From an uncultured Dysosmobacter sp. (GTDB taxonomy: Bacteria > Bacillota > Clostridia > Oscillospirales > Oscillospiraceae), in NCBI RefSeq assembly GCF_947631165.1, contig NZ_CANRKH010000001.1:62001-126000 (forward strand): 64,000 nucleotides of DNA, written 5' to 3'. The notes below the pieces were generated by a model that saw only the letters and a program-made list of their open reading frames with translations, searched no databases and was not told where the DNA came from. This document shows positions 27,401 to 35,387 of the stretch, in pieces. The translations under genes were made by a program, and so were the position numbers. Position 1 is the stretch's first letter, and every line of letters starts with the position of its first letter.

Positions 27401-27767
27401 TGGGGATTTGCGTGCTCAATTCCAGAATGGCGTCGGTCATGGCGCTGTAGTTTTCCGCGTAGGTCTTGCCGTTCTCCGCCAGCTTCCCGCTGATTTTGCC
27501 GTTGGCGTCGGCCAGGCCGCCCACGTACTTCACCACGTCGGCCATCTGCGCCTCAAAGTCCTTGGCCGCGTCCGTGCATTGGGCCAGGGCCGCCACGGTC
27601 CCGGTGGCAAGCGCGCCCATGGCCGCGAGGCCCGCCGTGCCGATGCGGCTCACCGCGCGGGCCAGGTCTCCGATGCGGTTGTTTGTTCCGTTGATTGCTG
27701 ATATCAGGCTTTTGTCTATTCTCCCGGCAATTTGAATGGTCAGCGGCAGATATTTTCCTTTTGCCAC
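24468..27767 (-). CDS. Tail tape measure protein, TP901 family
   Basis: 1099 residues. The TP901 core lies at about 60-400 (AKDFEAQMADVVKYVGGLA; LTRLAAAAGQSG). Long hydrophobic and Gly/Ala-rich stretches (about 420-700) and helical segments follow (700-1000), as usual for a protein that spans the tail lumen. It sets tail length. Downstream of the frameshifted chaperone, separated from it by the rightward gene at 27837. Confidence 0.92.
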   Translation of the reverse strand: MAKGKYLPLTIQIAGRIDKSLISAINGTNNRIGDLARAVSRIGTAGLAAMGALATGTVAALAQCTDAAKDFEAQMADVVKYVGGLADANGKISGKLAENGKTYAENYSAMTDAILELSTQIPMTAEDLTRLAAAAGQSGKSISDLIQYDDEGNISGFLKDVAMMGTAMDISAGQAGDWAAKWEKAFGINHDQVMVVSDQINYLGANSATTAAEIAQVVNETAGLGQVAGMDVASTAALADAMLAMGVDTGKAANSISRMYVNLSKGSSATKAQKTQWEALGFTAEGVAKMMQEDATGTILQVFEAIQNLDADKQVAALSTLFGQWAIKGAAKMTGNLSTFTDALAMVNDPSLYTGSMEREFIIKSSNAEAIDTMMSNAFQALKIDVGTAFLPAKKEMSVALIDFINQLRDMPELGEIAQTLASLFSQGVELAGNALETALPYIQQALDYLQDHGPQVVSILKNLAIAFTAMKFAPGITGLLGGAGNLLLGTKSGGGNGKRTGGLFDMARRLFTGGQRVGGVLSSGLASAVSAGPMTTLAATGNTIRNLVGGSGIGQGIGNYLGGIAASLGNLRNTRIGGGILGGLRATGGAIGEVLSGISRETGLTGLVTGGANLARRGAGWVAGRATGLAQGAAGLVGRVAGSAPAQAIGGALGNVGSFLGAGMGALGNMWGPVASGFGGLVSGALPIVGVISSIIAVVSLLGDHLEDIRGIIQSVFGDTGVAVFDSFIGVLQQVGDFINGLFQDGGVAAALAPLRDAITGLFGENAGAAFDGLVQILQSVMGVVGQVVSFANTYVKPIIQEIFSFITQTVVPILLQTFTAAAPTISAILSNLGSAVMTVAQIIAMAIQAALPVIENVISVVLSIASVVIPALLAGYEAFSSGLATIVSAIQTVFQGIIDFVTGVFTLNWQQAWQGVQDIFGGIFEGLGALIKTPLNAVISIVNKAISGINGLNIDIPDWVPLIGGKKFGLNIPEIPMLARGGFTNGPSVAGEAGTEAVISFQRGVRAQNIEIWRQAGRLLGLGNRPAELQSLPAGAGGGPGFSFTFAPQVVIQGNADRNVMDQAMMASEERFEAWIEANFDRLLSRAERERGRRAYA

Positions 27768-27787
27768 CGTTTCACCTTCTTCCGCGC

Positions 27788-27816
27788 TTGACTTTCTTTC
27801 CCGCCCCTGCTATGCT
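27788..27816 (+). promoter_or_regulatory. Promoter of the rightward gene inside the tail operon
   Basis: TTGACT (27788-27793), 17-bp spacer, TATGCT (27811-27816), 20 bp before the ATG at 27837. Opposite to the surrounding late genes. Confidence 0.75.
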
Positions 27817-27836
27817 TTAGGCAGGGAGGGAGCAAT

Positions 27837-28091
27837 ATGGGATTGTTCAAATGGCTCATTGGCTATCAGGCCGCCAAGCATCTTCTTCAAACTGCCCGAC
27901 CCCGGCCCGTCAGCGTCAACCTCAGCGTCCATCTTCCCGACCATGATGACGATGCGGAGGTGGACGAATACGAGGATGATTACCCTCTCACCTCCGGCAG
28001 GTGCATCTACGTCCGGGACGACGGCGTGAATCCACCGCGCTTCTTCAATCGCAGAGGGGAAGAAACCGACCAGAACGGATATCTTCTTTGA
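27837..28091 (+). CDS. 84-residue acidic protein, moron-type gene inserted in the tail operon
   Basis: Starts MGLFKWLIGYQAAKHLL, with GGGAGG five to ten bases before the ATG, then a Pro-rich linker and an acidic segment (DHDDDAEVDEYEDD). No family recognised. It has its own promoter and terminator and runs against the late genes, between the tail chaperone and tape measure. That is the classic layout of a moron, a gene expressed in the lysogen. An overlapping minus-strand frame (27810-28169) lacks these signals. Role unknown. Confidence 0.7.
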   Translation: MGLFKWLIGYQAAKHLLQTARPRPVSVNLSVHLPDHDDDAEVDEYEDDYPLTSGRCIYVRDDGVNPPRFFNRRGEETDQNGYLL

Positions 28092-28097
28092 CAACCT

Positions 28098-28133
28098 CCG
28101 GCCCGCTGGCTGCATACCAGCGGGCCGGTTTTT
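28098..28133 (+). terminator. Terminator of the rightward moron-type gene
   Basis: A 12-bp stem (28098-28109 with 28117-28128) around a 7-nt loop, then TTTTT. Its end overlaps the last codon of the frameshifted chaperone on the other strand. Confidence 0.9.
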
Positions 28134-28292
28134 AGTGTTTCGTTGCGCGCCATTCCTCCACCACCTCATTGTTCAGCTCGACGAAATCCCGCACGGACAT
28201 CTTCATGTAGAACTCCACGCTTGTCATCGTCGCGGCGGACAGGCGGATAGCAGCTTTTCGCAGAGCTTTGATTCCGCCCTTTACTCGAAAAA
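28132..28292 (-). CDS. -1 frameshift extension of the tail assembly chaperone (gpT-like part)
   Basis: After a -1 shift at 28287-28293 the frame stays open to a TAA at 28132, adding about 52 residues that contain FYMKMSVRDFVELNNEVVEE. This is the kind of extension seen in the long form of tail chaperones, which binds the tape measure while the short form coats it. No start codon of its own. The same logic as lambda G-GT. Confidence 0.85.
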
Positions 28293-28928
28293 ATCCGAGT
28301 TGTTGACCGCCTCTTTCAGATTCAGCAGCTCACACAGGGGCAGGCCGGTGAACAGCTCCTTTGGCTTATTGACCGCCATGCTGGCGATTACGCAGGCATA
28401 CAGGTAGTTGAAGGAATTTTCCGTGATGACGAAGCCCTCCCGCGCCATCACGTTCTCCGCCGCGCTCTCCTGCATCATGCTCATGTCAGCGATAGGGGAC
28501 AGGTCGAACTCCTGGTAGACCTCGCCCTGGAAGTGATAGGGCTTGTCCAGCCGCAGCACGGTCCCCTCGCTGTTCCCGGACCGGCGGATGTACGCCTGCA
28601 CGGCCCGCTTGACCTTCCGGCCCGCGCCGATGGACAGCGTTTTGAAGAACTCGATGGGCAGCCCGCTCGCCTTGGCCGCGATTTCCATAGCGAAGGACGA
28701 CGTGGTTTCACACAGGAGGGAGCTTGCCACGTCCTGCTGGCCGAAAAGGTCCTGCTGGGCGTCTATGGCGTCCTGGATGGTCAGCCGCTCCAGGCCGCCC
28801 AGGTCGATTTCCGCGTACTCCTTCCGGTCGAAGATGTGCGGCTTTTTCAGCTCGATGACGTATTCCCGCGCGTCCATATCCGCCGCTTCCTCCGGCGCGG
28901 TCTCCGCGATTTTGATTTCCTCCGGCAT
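28281..28928 (-). CDS. Phage tail assembly chaperone, short form (gpG-like)
   Basis: 215 residues, acidic start MPEEIKIAETAPEEAADMDA, then a helical domain. Located between tail tube and tape measure, the fixed place of these chaperones. The zero-frame product ends NNSDFFE; a fraction of ribosomes should shift to make the long form. Confidence 0.82.
   Translation of the reverse strand: MPEEIKIAETAPEEAADMDAREYVIELKKPHIFDRKEYAEIDLGGLERLTIQDAIDAQQDLFGQQDVASSLLCETTSSFAMEIAAKASGLPIEFFKTLSIGAGRKVKRAVQAYIRRSGNSEGTVLRLDKPYHFQGEVYQEFDLSPIADMSMMQESAAENVMAREGFVITENSFNYLYACVIASMAVNKPKELFTGLPLCELLNLKEAVNNSDFFE
28287..28293 (-). promoter_or_regulatory. Slippery site T TTT TTC for -1 frameshifting
   Basis: In the zero frame the codons read GAT TTT TTC GAG TAA, giving the heptamer T-TTT-TTC three codons before the stop. 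About 8 bases downstream, GGCGGA can pair with TCCGCC (28267-28272 region against 28240s), a possible stimulatory stem. Confidence 0.8.
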
Positions 28929-28967
28929 TTTTTATCTCCTTCCATTCATAGCAGAATAGGCCCGCCC

Positions 28968-28999
28968 CGGATTTCTGGCCGGGGCGGGCTGGTCTGGTT
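28968..28999 (-). terminator. GC-rich hairpin after the tail tube gene
   Basis: An 11-bp stem around an 8-nt loop in the gap between tube and chaperone genes. There is no T-run, so it may be a processing or attenuating hairpin that keeps tube mRNA abundant rather than a full terminator. Confidence 0.5.
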
Positions 29000-29012
29000 T
29001 TGTATTCTTCTG

Positions 29013-29543
29013 TCAGGTCATGTTGCGCACGTCGGCCAGCATATCCACGCCGTTGACCTTGTACACCTGGTTCAGCTTGTCGATTTCCAGGATGGGCGCG
29101 CCGTCCACCTCGACCAGAATGTAGGTCAGCTCCAGGGTGATAGCGGCCTCCATGCTGTTGGCCTTTTCCAGCTTGCCGGGGTTGAACTTCTTGACCCGGC
29201 CCATCTCCACGATGCGCAGGGACTTGAAGATGTACCCGCCGCCGGTCCCTTTGTCATAGACCTGCTGCGCGGCGCGGAACGTCAGATTGACGGCGCTCAA
29301 AGGGGAAAGCATATCCGCGCAGGAGCTGTACAGCGTGTTGAACTGGATTTCCTGCTCCATGCTCTCGAACTGGCCCAGGGTGGGGCTGTCGATTTCGCCG
29401 TTGACGCCGACGCCGGACACGGTGCTGGTCTGCATATTGACCTCCGGCAGCGTGGCCGCCGCCGCAATACCAATCATCTTGGTGCCGTCCAGATACACGT
29501 TGTATTCGTTGATTTTCTCCGGGATGTAGTTATTGCTAATCAT
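29013..29543 (-). CDS. Major tail tube protein (P2 FII-like)
   Basis: 176 residues starting MISNNYIPEKINEYNVYLDG, with PTLGQFESMEQEIQF in the middle and TLELTYILVEVDGAPILEID near the end, the FII pattern. Forms the inner tube under the sheath. Follows the sheath gene by 15 bp. Confidence 0.9.
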   Translation of the reverse strand: MISNNYIPEKINEYNVYLDGTKMIGIAAAATLPEVNMQTSTVSGVGVNGEIDSPTLGQFESMEQEIQFNTLYSSCADMLSPLSAVNLTFRAAQQVYDKGTGGGYIFKSLRIVEMGRVKKFNPGKLEKANSMEAAITLELTYILVEVDGAPILEIDKLNQVYKVNGVDMLADVRNMT

Positions 29544-29558
29544 GTTCTGGTCCCTCCT

Positions 29559-31046
29559 TTACGCGAAAAGCGCGCTCAGAGCATCCGGGTCGAACTCCAG
29601 GATGTTCTCGATGTCCTCCGCCGGGACGTAGGGCGTCAGGTACTGATGGAAGGTGATTTTGCCGTTGAGCAGGTCCGTGGTCGGGTTCTCGTCCTCGTTG
29701 AACTCGATTTCATACCGGGCGCAGATGTCCCGCGCCACGAAGCTGTGGCCGCGCACGTTCTCGCTGTCCACAATGGCCTCGATAAGCCGGGGGTTCATGG
29801 GGTCGTCCACCTTCTGGAAATACGTCAGAATGAACGTATTGGCAGACCAGCAGAAGAACCGGCGCACGGAGAACCAGCGGTCCTTGGGGTCCGTGTTGCC
29901 CGGATAGCAGGCGGTGTTGTTGCCCCACAGGCGGAAGCCGTTCATGTTGAGGAACGTCGCCACTCCGAAGCTGTTGACGGTGTTGGCCTGGGTCTGGTCC
30001 AGTAGGACCTCCGTGCCGTCCGCCAGGCACACGGCGCTGATGGCGAGCGTCTTGTTGCTGGGGCTGACGTTTGGCACGTCCCCGTTCACCGCGTCGGTGT
30101 AGGCCGTCAGGGCCGCCGCCAGGGTGGAGCCGCTGTACATGGTCTCGCCCACCTTGCCATAGAGCCAGACGGGGAAAGCGTTGGGGTTCGTCAGGGCCTG
30201 GCCCTCCTTCTGCTCCTTAACGTCGGTGTACTTGGTCGCGCCCTCCGCCGAGCTGTCCACGTCGATGATGGTCACAGCGGAGAAAACGCCGTTGATTTCG
30301 TGGGTCTTGGCCTGCAGGGCCGCGGACACCTCCGGCTTCGCGCTGAACCTGGGGGCCAGCAGGATGCCGGGGGTCATGCCCAGCTTGGGATAGATTTGCC
30401 GGACGACCTCCAGGCCGGTCTCCTTGCCCGTGCCCACGTCCACGGTGCCGATGATGTCCTGGGCCGTGACCTTGGACGGGTCCAGCTTCTTGCCGCTGAC
30501 CTTGATTTTCCCCGCGGCGTCGCTGTCGGCCTCCAGCTTTTCCTTCCCCGCGCTGGTGAGCAGGATAGTCAGCGTGCCGTCGTTGTTGAACGTCGTGGTG
30601 TAGTCGGTGTCCGCCGTCAGGTCGGTTGCCTCCGTCCCGCCGGTTTTCACTTTCAGCTCCTTCGGCAGCAGGCCGGTCTCCTCCACCAGAGCCACGTCGT
30701 CGGCCAGCTCGATGTCCTTCTCGGCCACTTCCTCCTGGAACTTCGTGTTGCTGGGGTCCAGCACGTTGATAAGCACCAGCGGCCCGGTGCCCACCACCTG
30801 GAAGTTGGCGCTGATGCTCTCACAGAGGGTGTACGCGGCAAAGTCGTCGCTGTACCCCACAGCCGCCACGGCCTCCTTGTAGCTCTGAACCAGCAGGGGA
30901 GTGTTCACCGCCCCCGCCGGGTCGGCCAGCATATTCACCGGGGCCGTGCCCACGATGACCTGCAGGCCCGCCGTTCCGAGAACAGGCGCGATAAGCCGCG
31001 TCGCCTGCTCCTGGACATATACGCCATGCTTATAGGTATCTGCCAT
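29559..31046 (-). CDS. Tail sheath protein (P2 FI-like)
   Basis: 495 residues. Starts ADTYKHGVYVQEQATRLIAP; the conserved C-terminal domain carries FRLWGNNTACYPG, then DRWFSVRRFFCWSANTF and VDSENVRGHSFVARDICAR. A variable middle insertion (about 130-210) is normal. Contracts to drive the tube through the wall; proves a myovirus-type tail. Confidence 0.95.
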   Translation of the reverse strand: MADTYKHGVYVQEQATRLIAPVLGTAGLQVIVGTAPVNMLADPAGAVNTPLLVQSYKEAVAAVGYSDDFAAYTLCESISANFQVVGTGPLVLINVLDPSNTKFQEEVAEKDIELADDVALVEETGLLPKELKVKTGGTEATDLTADTDYTTTFNNDGTLTILLTSAGKEKLEADSDAAGKIKVSGKKLDPSKVTAQDIIGTVDVGTGKETGLEVVRQIYPKLGMTPGILLAPRFSAKPEVSAALQAKTHEINGVFSAVTIIDVDSSAEGATKYTDVKEQKEGQALTNPNAFPVWLYGKVGETMYSGSTLAAALTAYTDAVNGDVPNVSPSNKTLAISAVCLADGTEVLLDQTQANTVNSFGVATFLNMNGFRLWGNNTACYPGNTDPKDRWFSVRRFFCWSANTFILTYFQKVDDPMNPRLIEAIVDSENVRGHSFVARDICARYEIEFNEDENPTTDLLNGKITFHQYLTPYVPAEDIENILEFDPDALSALFA

Positions 31047-31090
31047 GCCTTTTTCCTCCTATTGTTCTTTGAGATGAAGCGGGGCTGTTC

Positions 31091-31522
31091 TCACAGCTCC
31101 GCTTTCAGCTTCTTGTAGATGATGGCCTCCGCCGTGCCGGGGGTCTCCAGCCGCTGGCGGACAACGGCGAACTTCCCAGGGTGGACGATAAGCCGACGCA
31201 CAAGGGGGTGCTCCCGGATGAACGCTTTCAGCTCCTTCGGGATGCCGCCCTGGTACGTGGTGTACTGCCTCGCCACGCCCCGCACGCTGGGGCCGCAGTA
31301 CACGCAGGGATTCGTGATGTCCGCGAACTCGTCCCGCTCCTGCTCCGGCGTGGCCTGGGTGGTGGTCTCCGGGGCAGGGGCCGCCGGGGTGGTGGCCGCG
31401 GTGGTCTCCGGGGCGGGGGCCGCCGGGGTCTCCGTGGCGGTGGCCGCCGGGGTGGTCTTGGTCTCCGCCGTCTGCTCCTCCGGGGCCGCGGCGGTGGTCT
31501 GCGCCTTTTTCTTGGTCGCCAT
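31091..31522 (-). CDS. Small tail protein with Ala/Pro/Thr-rich N terminus
   Basis: 143 residues. The first 60 are low complexity, with two near-copies of TPAAPAPETT. The folded C-terminal half contains NPCVYCGPSVRGVARQYTTY and a basic end. Such a protein often precedes the sheath gene in these phages. Function unknown. Confidence 0.65.
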   Translation of the reverse strand: MATKKKAQTTAAAPEEQTAETKTTPAATATETPAAPAPETTAATTPAAPAPETTTQATPEQERDEFADITNPCVYCGPSVRGVARQYTTYQGGIPKELKAFIREHPLVRRLIVHPGKFAVVRQRLETPGTAEAIIYKKLKAEL

Positions 31523-31524
31523 AG

Positions 31525-32052
31525 TTACACCATTCCTTTCATTTCAGTGTCTTGCGTGAGGGCCGGGGCCGTGCAGGTGAGCACGCACGCCGCGAAATAG
31601 TAGGGCGGGGAGGTGTCCTGCTGGATGGCCCAGGCGATAGGTTTCAGAATCGTAAACGCGCCTCCGAAGTAGGGGCGCGTGCAAATCCGCTGGATGATGT
31701 CCTCCTTGATGTTCGCCACGTCCCGGAACCCCTCTCGCTTGGTCCCGGTGTCATAGGCGCAGATGGTCAGGGAGAACTCCACCAGCTGCGGGCTGTCGTC
31801 GTCCGGTATCTCGCCCCCGGTCATGGTGACGCGGATGTAGGGCGCGGCGCAGGCGTCGGTGTCCACTTCCTCGTCGAACTCCTCCGGGATGTCGATGTCC
31901 TGTCGAATGATGCGCAGGGGCTTCCGCCCCTCCTGCCCGGCGTACTTCTTTCCGTCGAACAGCTCCTCCAGCATCTCGATAAGCGCGTCCTGGCACAGCT
32001 GCGGCGTTCTCCCGATTCCCGCCTGTTCAACCTCGCTGGAATAGTTTTTCAT
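31525..32052 (-). CDS. Tail terminator/completion-like protein
   Basis: 175 residues, alpha/beta, acidic. Position between a gpZ-like protein and the sheath gene, and the style of the sequence (PYIRVTMTGGEIPDDDSPQ; FSLTICAYD) fit the neck-tail completion family. No strong motif, so assigned by context. Confidence 0.6.
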   Translation of the reverse strand: MKNYSSEVEQAGIGRTPQLCQDALIEMLEELFDGKKYAGQEGRKPLRIIRQDIDIPEEFDEEVDTDACAAPYIRVTMTGGEIPDDDSPQLVEFSLTICAYDTGTKREGFRDVANIKEDIIQRICTRPYFGGAFTILKPIAWAIQQDTSPPYYFAACVLTCTAPALTQDTEMKGMV

Positions 32053-32063
32053 GGTTCACCTCG

Positions 32064-32765
32064 TCAGCTGTATCTCGCCAGAATCCAGTCCACGCGGTCC
32101 TGGATGCGGGCCATCAGGTAGTAGCGCACGTCCTCCTGCACCTCCGGCCACACCGTCTTGTGCATGGCCGTCGCGCTGGGCGCGCCCATGGTCTGGAGCT
32201 TTTCCACGTTCCCCTGGGCGTTCCTCCACCGCGGCCTGCCGCTCTCCGTGACCGTGTGGCTGGACTTGGAGCCGATGACGCGCTGGACCATTCCGACGTG
32301 CCCGGACTTGAACTGGGCCAGGAAGCCCTTGCTCAAATTCCCCTTGCCCGTCAGGTCCTTCAAGCTGGATTCCGCAAGCACGCGGGCCTTGACGAACTGT
32401 GGCGCGTGCCGGACGTTCATCCCGCTGTAAACGGTGGTCGGCACGTTCTCAAAGTAGGCCAGGTCGTTCCGCATTTTGGAGATGAACAGCGTTGCCGCCG
32501 GATTGGTGTTGGTGGCCTTTTTCTTCTGTTTCAGGTCGTTCAGGTGCCTTTGCCCGGCGGCGTTCACCACGTACCGCGCCTTGGCTGCGGCAATCATCAT
32601 CTTGCGGGCCTCTCTCGCCGTCTGGTTCACGGCCACTTTGAGCGCCTGCGGGGTTCTGCCCCGCAGGTCGCCCAGCGCCCGCTCCACGGTATCCAGCCCT
32701 TCGATTTCGATTGTGACCATCCGGCCTTTCAGGTCCACCGTGACCGGCGTTCTGACTTCTGCCAT
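32064..32765 (-). CDS. Minor tail protein Z-like (gpZ) neck protein
   Basis: 233 residues from ATG 32765, which overlaps the upstream stop as TGATG; 19 further codons upstream are open but have no ribosome site. RTPQALKVAVNQTAREARK and ARYVVNAAGQRHLNDLKQKK match phage gpZ proteins of the head-tail junction. Confidence 0.75.
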   Translation of the reverse strand: MAEVRTPVTVDLKGRMVTIEIEGLDTVERALGDLRGRTPQALKVAVNQTAREARKMMIAAAKARYVVNAAGQRHLNDLKQKKKATNTNPAATLFISKMRNDLAYFENVPTTVYSGMNVRHAPQFVKARVLAESSLKDLTGKGNLSKGFLAQFKSGHVGMVQRVIGSKSSHTVTESGRPRWRNAQGNVEKLQTMGAPSATAMHKTVWPEVQEDVRYYLMARIQDRVDWILARYS

Positions 32766-33163
32766 CAGCTTTGCCGCACCCTTTCCAGCGTCATGCGGTA
32801 GATACCGCCCTCGTCGTCGCACTTACGGATGGAGTAGGTGAGCTTATCCAGTGTCAGCAGCTTCCCTTGCTTCGGCTTCGGCCCGTAGTCCTTCACCCGA
32901 ATGTACATGACCATGTTCAGGTTGTAGAGGCCGGTGTCAAAGTTCTGCTTTGCACCGGCCTCCCAGTGGGCGGAGTGGTCCCGCACGTCGTAGCTGTTCA
33001 GGATGACCAGCACTTCCTTCCCGTCAACCGTGTGCAGGTCGGCGTGCTCGTCGCAGTTGAAGAAGGTCGTGTCGATGTCAGCCGCGGCGAAGTCCTTGAA
33101 GATTCTCCGCTTCTCCGGCTTCTCGTCTCCGTAGTTCTGGTCCAGGTCGAACAGCGCGCCCAT
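32765..33163 (-). CDS. Head-tail junction hypothetical protein, 132 aa
   Basis: Rich in acidic residues; IDTTFFNCDEHADLHTVDGK and a beta-rich middle. Sits directly after the capsid gene, where connector or head-completion proteins are found; I do not recognise the family. Confidence 0.6.
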   Translation of the reverse strand: MGALFDLDQNYGDEKPEKRRIFKDFAAADIDTTFFNCDEHADLHTVDGKEVLVILNSYDVRDHSAHWEAGAKQNFDTGLYNLNMVMYIRVKDYGPKPKQGKLLTLDKLTYSIRKCDDEGGIYRMTLERVRQS

Positions 33164-33164
33164 G

Positions 33165-34226
33165 TCAGCCGTCGTTGTCGCAGACGAACGCCACCAGCCA
33201 GCTGTCCACCTTGTCGGGGATGGGCAGGGGACGCGCCTGCAGCTCCAGGAAGCGGCGGTCGGGGCCGTGCTTCACGTAGCTGCGGAGCAGCCGGGCGGTC
33301 TGCGCAGTTACCCACGCGCCGCGGTCGTCGAGGTAGGTCGCCGCGCCGTAGGCCCGCATGAAGCCGGGGTCAGCAGGGGCCATCACCAGGGCGTTGTCCG
33401 GCACAAGGGGCTTGGTCTCCGGCTGTTCGGGCTTGGTCCAGTCGTCCAGGAACACCTCGCTGTAGCCGTACAGGTCCAGGCTGGGGTCGTTCAGGTGGCC
33501 GTAGTAGCGCACGCCGTTGGGCAGGTCGCGGGGAGCGATTTCCCCGATGTTGAAGCGCCGGTTGTCCATGCGCTTCTGCACCTCCGGGTCAGCCAGGAAC
33601 AGCTTGATAGCTTTCTTGCCGAAGATGGCCCGGTCCACATTGGCGAAGCCGTTCACCTGCACCTTGTCCACCCAGTCGCCCAGGTCGTCCAGCGGCTTTG
33701 CTTCGCTCTGGCCCCACGCGGCGTTTTCCTGGAGCTTCACGGTGTTGGTGAAGCCGAAGTCGATGGTCTCATTCACGCCCTCGCCCACAACAGGGATTTC
33801 CCCGTTGATGATGGCCTGGGCCGCCATCCACTCCTCGCGGCGCGTGGCCGCGTCGTTCAGGCGGTTGTACTCGCCCATCAGCTTCTCCGCCGCCCGCTGG
33901 GCGGGGGTCATTCCGCTGTACAGGTCCTCGCCGGGCAGGCGGGCCATCAGCCTGTCCGCGGTGGTCAGGTCGTAGGGGTTGATAAGGGGCGGCTTGTAGC
34001 TCTTGGTCTCATAGCCGGTGTCCCGCAGGACCTGGCCGCCCGCGCGGGGATGCACGAACGCGGCCATGCGCCGGTCGCCTTTCACCAGGTCGATGTCCAC
34101 CCGCTCGGTGGGGAAGGTCACGATGTTGGTGAAGAAGGTGTCCAAAAAATAAGTGCGGACAGGGGGAGCCTGCCGCACCACCTCCGCCAGATAGCGCGGA
34201 GTGTAGATGTTCACTTCGTTGGGCAT
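33165..34226 (-). CDS. Major capsid protein, E family (lambda gpE-like)
   Basis: 353 residues. Starts with NIYTPRYLAEVVRQAPPVRT, then YFLDTFFTNIVTFPTERVDI and the family-typical GYETKSYKPPLINPYDLTT. HK97 fold expected. Preceded by decoration and protease-scaffold genes, the lambda order. Confidence 0.93.
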   Translation of the reverse strand: MPNEVNIYTPRYLAEVVRQAPPVRTYFLDTFFTNIVTFPTERVDIDLVKGDRRMAAFVHPRAGGQVLRDTGYETKSYKPPLINPYDLTTADRLMARLPGEDLYSGMTPAQRAAEKLMGEYNRLNDAATRREEWMAAQAIINGEIPVVGEGVNETIDFGFTNTVKLQENAAWGQSEAKPLDDLGDWVDKVQVNGFANVDRAIFGKKAIKLFLADPEVQKRMDNRRFNIGEIAPRDLPNGVRYYGHLNDPSLDLYGYSEVFLDDWTKPEQPETKPLVPDNALVMAPADPGFMRAYGAATYLDDRGAWVTAQTARLLRSYVKHGPDRRFLELQARPLPIPDKVDSWLVAFVCDNDG

Positions 34227-34256
34227 AGTTGAATTACCTCCTGTTGAATTTGCTCG

Positions 34257-34646
34257 TCAGGCCGAAAGCTCGGCTTGCGAGAGGTCAAGGGTGAAGATTT
34301 CTTCCCCCTCCGCCTTGAATGTGAATTTCTTGCGCTGGGTGTGCGCCTCGTCCGCCTGCAGAATCCACAGCCGTTCCGCCGCCGTTTTCTCCGGTGTGCT
34401 CACGCCCTCCACGGTGATTTCCATTCCCTCGTACTGGCTGTCCAGCTCCACGGGGAAGAAATGCCCGCCGTCCGGCGCGCCCCACTCGGTCCACTCGTCC
34501 AGCTTTTTGAGGGTGCCGATGACAACGCCATCCGTGCCGTCCCACTGGATTTTGGTTTCGGGGCTGATAAGGTCGCTCACTTTCTTTTCGCCCAATTCGA
34601 GGGACTGACCTTGGGCGGGGATGCTTACGCGGTCAGCCCCCGTCAA
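34257..34646 (-). CDS. Hypothetical head-module protein, 129 aa
   Basis: Acidic, beta-rich (SPETKIQWDGTDGVVIGTLK). Overlaps the decoration gene end by four bases (ATGA). Between decoration and capsid genes; possible second decoration protein. Family not recognised. Confidence 0.6.
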   Translation of the reverse strand: MTGADRVSIPAQGQSLELGEKKVSDLISPETKIQWDGTDGVVIGTLKKLDEWTEWGAPDGGHFFPVELDSQYEGMEITVEGVSTPEKTAAERLWILQADEAHTQRKKFTFKAEGEEIFTLDLSQAELSA

Positions 34647-34993
34647 GGGTCCGCCTTGACCCCTTTCAGGAAGATGCCGATTTTCCGCAGCGGGGCCTCC
34701 AGCTTGGCCGCGGTCACGCTCTCCTCCAGCGCCAGGGTGTCGGCAAAGAACTCGCCGGTCAGGTACACCACGGCCTCCTCGCCGCTGGCAGCGGCCTCCG
34801 GCACGATGCCGTACACGCTCTCCTCCTCGCCGGTCGTCACGGGCTTGATTTTCCCGCCCTCGTCCAGCTGCACGGGCGCGTGGGCCTTAACGTCCGCCGA
34901 AGTCGTTTTCACGGTCTTGGCGATAGGGTGGGGACCCGCCTCGAAGTATTCCGGGTCATGCCGGAAGGTCTTGACTTCCAAATCCATGCTCAT
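34643..34993 (-). CDS. Head decoration protein (HDPD/gpD-like)
   Basis: 116 residues from ATG 34993 with GAGGAGG upstream. EYFEAGPHPIAKTVKTTSAD and DEGGKIKPVTTGEEESVYGI resemble lambda gpD-type proteins, which trimerise on the expanded capsid. Lies between scaffold and capsid genes. Confidence 0.75.
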   Translation of the reverse strand: MSMDLEVKTFRHDPEYFEAGPHPIAKTVKTTSADVKAHAPVQLDEGGKIKPVTTGEEESVYGIVPEAAASGEEAVVYLTGEFFADTLALEESVTAAKLEAPLRKIGIFLKGVKADP

Positions 34994-35006
34994 GTCCTTT
35001 TCCTCC

Positions 35007-35387
35007 TCACTGATTCTTGTCCTTGTTCTTGCCCAGACCCTGGAGCGCGGCAAGGAACTCGTCTCCGCCGCCCTGGCCGTCGGGCGGGGTGTTGGTGACT
35101 TTGTTCACGCCGCTGGCCTCGGCGTCCTTCTTGACCTCCGCCAGATAGGTGGCCCCCTGGGCCTTGGCGTTCTTCACCAGCGCCACGGCGAAGTCGCTGA
35201 CGGTCATGGGCTTGGTGAACTTGGCCTCCGCCGTCAGCTGCTCGCTTCCGGGCAGGGCCGCGTCCTCGATGCCCTGGATGCGCTCCCGCTCCGCCTTGGT
35301 GGCGGCGTCAGCCGCCGCCTGCTCGATTTGACCGACCAGCGTAGGATAGGCGTTCCGCAGGTCGTCCACAGTGTTGATGGTGTCCAT
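35007..35387 (-). CDS. Nested in-frame scaffold protein (internal start)
   Basis: Inside the protease gene AAGGAGG lies eight bases before an in-frame ATG (residue 245, MDTINTVDDLRNAYPTL), so a free 126-residue scaffold can be made from the same frame, as Nu3 is from lambda C. Prediction from the ribosome site and from family precedent. Confidence 0.7.
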   Translation of the reverse strand: MDTINTVDDLRNAYPTLVGQIEQAAADAATKAERERIQGIEDAALPGSEQLTAEAKFTKPMTVSDFAVALVKNAKAQGATYLAEVKKDAEASGVNKVTNTPPDGQGGGDEFLAALQGLGKNKDKNQ

